From Candidatus Njordarchaeota archaeon (GTDB taxonomy: Archaea; Asgardarchaeota; Njordarchaeia; Njordarchaeales; Njordarchaeaceae), in assembly GCA_029856625.1 (NCBI GenBank), contig JAHKLG010000069.1:1-6943 (forward strand): a DNA stretch of 6,943 nt, in the 5' to 3' direction. Below the pieces are notes generated by a model, which was not told where the DNA came from, searched no databases, and saw only the letters and a list, made by a program, of their open reading frames with translations. Below, piece by piece: positions 6,053 to 6,943 of this stretch (the stretch's first letter is position 1; each line of letters begins with the position of its first letter). A program made the position numbers and the translations under genes.

Positions 6053-6071
6053 TTAATTAAGAATTAATTCT
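6053..6071. repeat. Two adjoining AT-rich palindromes between divergent rpl15 and the Nudix gene
   Basis: TTAATTAA (6053-6060) abuts and shares a base with the 12-base perfect palindrome AGAATTAATTCT (6060-6071). They lie where the rpl15 TATA box would be expected, 22-40 bases before its start. They may simply be the TATA element, or an operator for a dimeric regulator. AT richness makes chance palindromes likely. Confidence 0.3.
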
Positions 6072-6131
6072 GAAATTACGAGATTGGCATTAATCATTAT
6101 TAGCTATTTCACACTCCCAAAGAGTATAAAA

Positions 6132-6138
6132 AGGTGAT
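6132..6138 (+). promoter_or_regulatory. Shine-Dalgarno site for the Nudix gene
   Basis: AGGTGAT, 5 bases before the ATG at 6144, matches the expected anti-Shine-Dalgarno complement over seven bases and fixes the start. The adjacent TATAAAAA (6125-6132) is too close to the ATG to be the promoter of a message containing this site. Confidence 0.6.
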
Positions 6139-6143
6139 ATACC

Positions 6144-6656
6144 ATGCGAAAAAGGCGCTCACCATTATTAGCAGTAGACGCTGTTATTCTAAGCCCAGAT
6201 TACTCTCGAATACTATTAATAAGACGCCTAAATGACCCCTTTAAGAATTATTATGCTCTTCCTGGAGGATTCGTTGAATGGGGAGAAACTACAGAGGAGG
6301 CCTGTTTAAGAGAAGCTCTCGAGGAAACATCACTTAACGTTGAGATATTAGACCTTGTTGGTGTTTTTTCAGATCCAAAGAGAGATCCTAGAGGCCATGT
6401 GGTCTCTGTAGCCTATTTATGCAGAGCTAAATCGTACAATGCTAAGGCTTCTAGTGATGCTAAAGAGGTAGCTTGGATAGAAATACATAAAATCCTTAAA
6501 GGTGATGTGAAATTAGCATTTGATCATCTTGAAATAATAAGAGAGGCGGTTAAAAAGTTAGAAGAAATTATGGGGGTGCGTCGAGATGATAAAGAAAGCT
6601 CAAACTCCAGTACCAATAGTGATAAGTCCGCTTCTTCAGAAGAGGAGAAGGGGTAA
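6144..6656 (+). CDS. Nudix hydrolase, ADP-ribose pyrophosphatase-like
   Basis: Nudix enzymes split nucleoside diphosphates linked to another moiety, with divalent metal. The protein is 170 residues. The Nudix box runs from Gly42 to Leu64: G-x5-E48-x7-REALEETSL, with metal-binding Glu57, Glu60 and Glu61 all present. The usual Gly near the box end is Ser63. The upstream YYALPGGFVEWGET, the downstream FSDPKRDPRGHVVSVAYLC and the FDHLEII helix resemble ADP-ribose pyrophosphatases and related archaeal Nudix proteins; substrate remains inferred. From about residue 145 the chain becomes a Ser/Asp/Glu-rich tail. Most of that tail is read from DNA that also encodes the start of eL13 in another frame, so it probably adds little to function. 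It is divergent from rpl15 and is the first gene of a likely two-gene unit with eL13. Confidence 0.9.
   Translation: MRKRRSPLLAVDAVILSPDYSRILLIRRLNDPFKNYYALPGGFVEWGETTEEACLREALEETSLNVEILDLVGVFSDPKRDPRGHVVSVAYLCRAKSYNAKASSDAKEVAWIEIHKILKGDVKLAFDHLEIIREAVKKLEEIMGVRRDDKESSNSSTNSDKSASSEEEKG
6572..6578 (+). promoter_or_regulatory. Shine-Dalgarno site for eL13, inside the Nudix gene
   Basis: GGGGGTG lies 7 bases before the ATG at 6586, within Nudix codons 143-145. It supports starting eL13 inside the upstream gene instead of after its stop. Confidence 0.55.
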
Positions 6657-6810
6657 AGGTTTTTCATTAGGAGAATTGAGAGCAGTAGGGTTAGATAGTG
6701 AGACTGCAAGGAAAATTGGATTACCAATAGATAAGAGGAGAAAATCTGTCCATGAAGAAAATATAAAAGCGTTAAAAGATTTTTTGAATAAAGTGAGCAA
6801 TCAAAAATAG
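6586..6810 (+). CDS. rpl13e: Ribosomal protein eL13 (L13e)
   Basis: This is a large-subunit ribosomal protein shared by eukaryotes and part of the archaea, mostly on the TACK side. At 74 residues it is a short archaeal form, corresponding to the conserved core of the longer eukaryotic protein. The core is clear: RRRGKGFSLGELRAVGL, then ARKIGLPIDKRRKSVHEENI and a final helix. The first 20 residues (with PIVISP) are basic and match the extended N-terminus seen in archaeal versions, which supports the ATG at 6586. It starts inside the Nudix gene in a different frame, a 71-base overlap, so translation may be coupled. A run of seven T's follows the stop. Confidence 0.9.
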   Translation: MIKKAQTPVPIVISPLLQKRRRGKGFSLGELRAVGLDSETARKIGLPIDKRRKSVHEENIKALKDFLNKVSNQK

Positions 6811-6816
6811 TAGTTA

Positions 6817-6823
6817 TTTTTTT
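6817..6823 (+). terminator. T-run terminator after eL13
   Basis: Seven consecutive T's begin 7 bases past the eL13 stop on the plus strand, with no strong hairpin. T-runs alone commonly end archaeal transcripts. The following partial gene is 87 bases from the eL13 stop and may have its own promoter. Confidence 0.5.
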
Positions 6824-6869
6824 ATTATAGACTACTTCTGTATGTTAAGAAATCTGTATTAGAATTCCG

Positions 6870-6887
6870 CTCTCACTACTACGAGAG
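6870..6887 (+). repeat. Small inverted repeat covering a ribosome binding site
   Basis: CTCTC-8 bases-GAGAG forms a 5 bp stem. The right arm runs into the purine-rich site (GAGAGGAGAGGA) in front of the ATG at 6898. Folding could hide part of that site; whether it does is unknown. Confidence 0.2.
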
Positions 6888-6897
6888 GAGAGGAAAT

Positions 6898-6943
6898 ATG
6901 GCAGAAAAGGAGGAAATAAAGAAGTACTTCCGAGAAGGCCTCA
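6898..6943 (+). CDS. Start of an unidentified gene (3' part outside window)
   Basis: ATG at 6898 opens a frame of 15 codons (MAEKEEIKKYFREGL) that runs off the right edge. It is preceded by the purine-rich GAGAGGAGAGGA, with GGAG 7 bases before the ATG, a good ribosome binding site. The residues are charged and helical, typical of a cytoplasmic archaeal protein. Too little is visible to name a family. Confidence 0.6.
   Translation, partial: MAEKEEIKKYFREGL

Noticed and set aside
6524..6727. 67-codon minus-strand frame opposite the Nudix/eL13 overlap
   Set aside because: Ser/Leu-rich reverse reading of a Lys/Glu-rich region; no supporting start signal.
1..6943. Novel multi-gene system (defence, mobile element, CRISPR)
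   Set aside because: Apart from the 15-codon fragment at the right edge, all genes belong to known housekeeping families. No direct-repeat array, transposase, integrase, toxin-antitoxin pair or target-site duplication was seen.

Overview
The window reads as an AT-rich stretch of an archaeal chromosome. Every recognisable gene is of archaeal type: a 20S proteasome alpha and beta pair, Sec61/SecY, archaeal uL15, the FAU-1 RNase E/G-like protein, the ribosomal protein eL13 and a geranylgeranyl reductase of ether-lipid synthesis. Ribosome binding sites resemble archaeal GGAGGTGAT-type sites. The presence of eL13, which most Euryarchaeota lack, points to the TACK side (Thermoproteota/Crenarchaeota and relatives). 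That placement is an inference; no rRNA gene is present to settle it.

Layout. The plus strand opens with the 3' part of a geranylgeranyl reductase family gene (to 605). It converges on a minus-strand block across a 15-base gap filled by a perfect palindrome. Read in its own direction (right to left), the block is rpl15 (6031-5573), secY (5554-4136), psmA (4012-3206), a candidate C/D box sRNA (3044-2994), psmB (2926-2261) and the FAU-1-like gene (2198-621). rpl15 and secY are 18 bases apart, as at the end of a spc-type ribosomal operon. The later genes have gaps of about 62 to 280 bases with TATA-like and terminator-like signals, so they are probably partly independent units. Divergent from rpl15, the plus strand carries a Nudix hydrolase (6144-6656), the eL13 gene (6586-6810) that overlaps the Nudix 3' end by 71 bases, a T-run, and the first 15 codons of another gene that runs off the window.

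How the genes fit together. Most are household functions for making, exporting and destroying proteins and RNA: ribosomal proteins uL15 and eL13, the SecY channel, the two proteasome core subunits and an RNA-binding or RNA-cleaving FAU-1 protein. Two points stand out. One is the direct sequence secY-psmA-psmB-FAU-1, in place of the more usual archaeal secY-adk order and the usual separation of psmA from psmB. The other is the small RNA-like element between the two proteasome genes. I see no transposon, CRISPR array, tRNA or rRNA, and nothing that amounts to an unknown multi-gene system.
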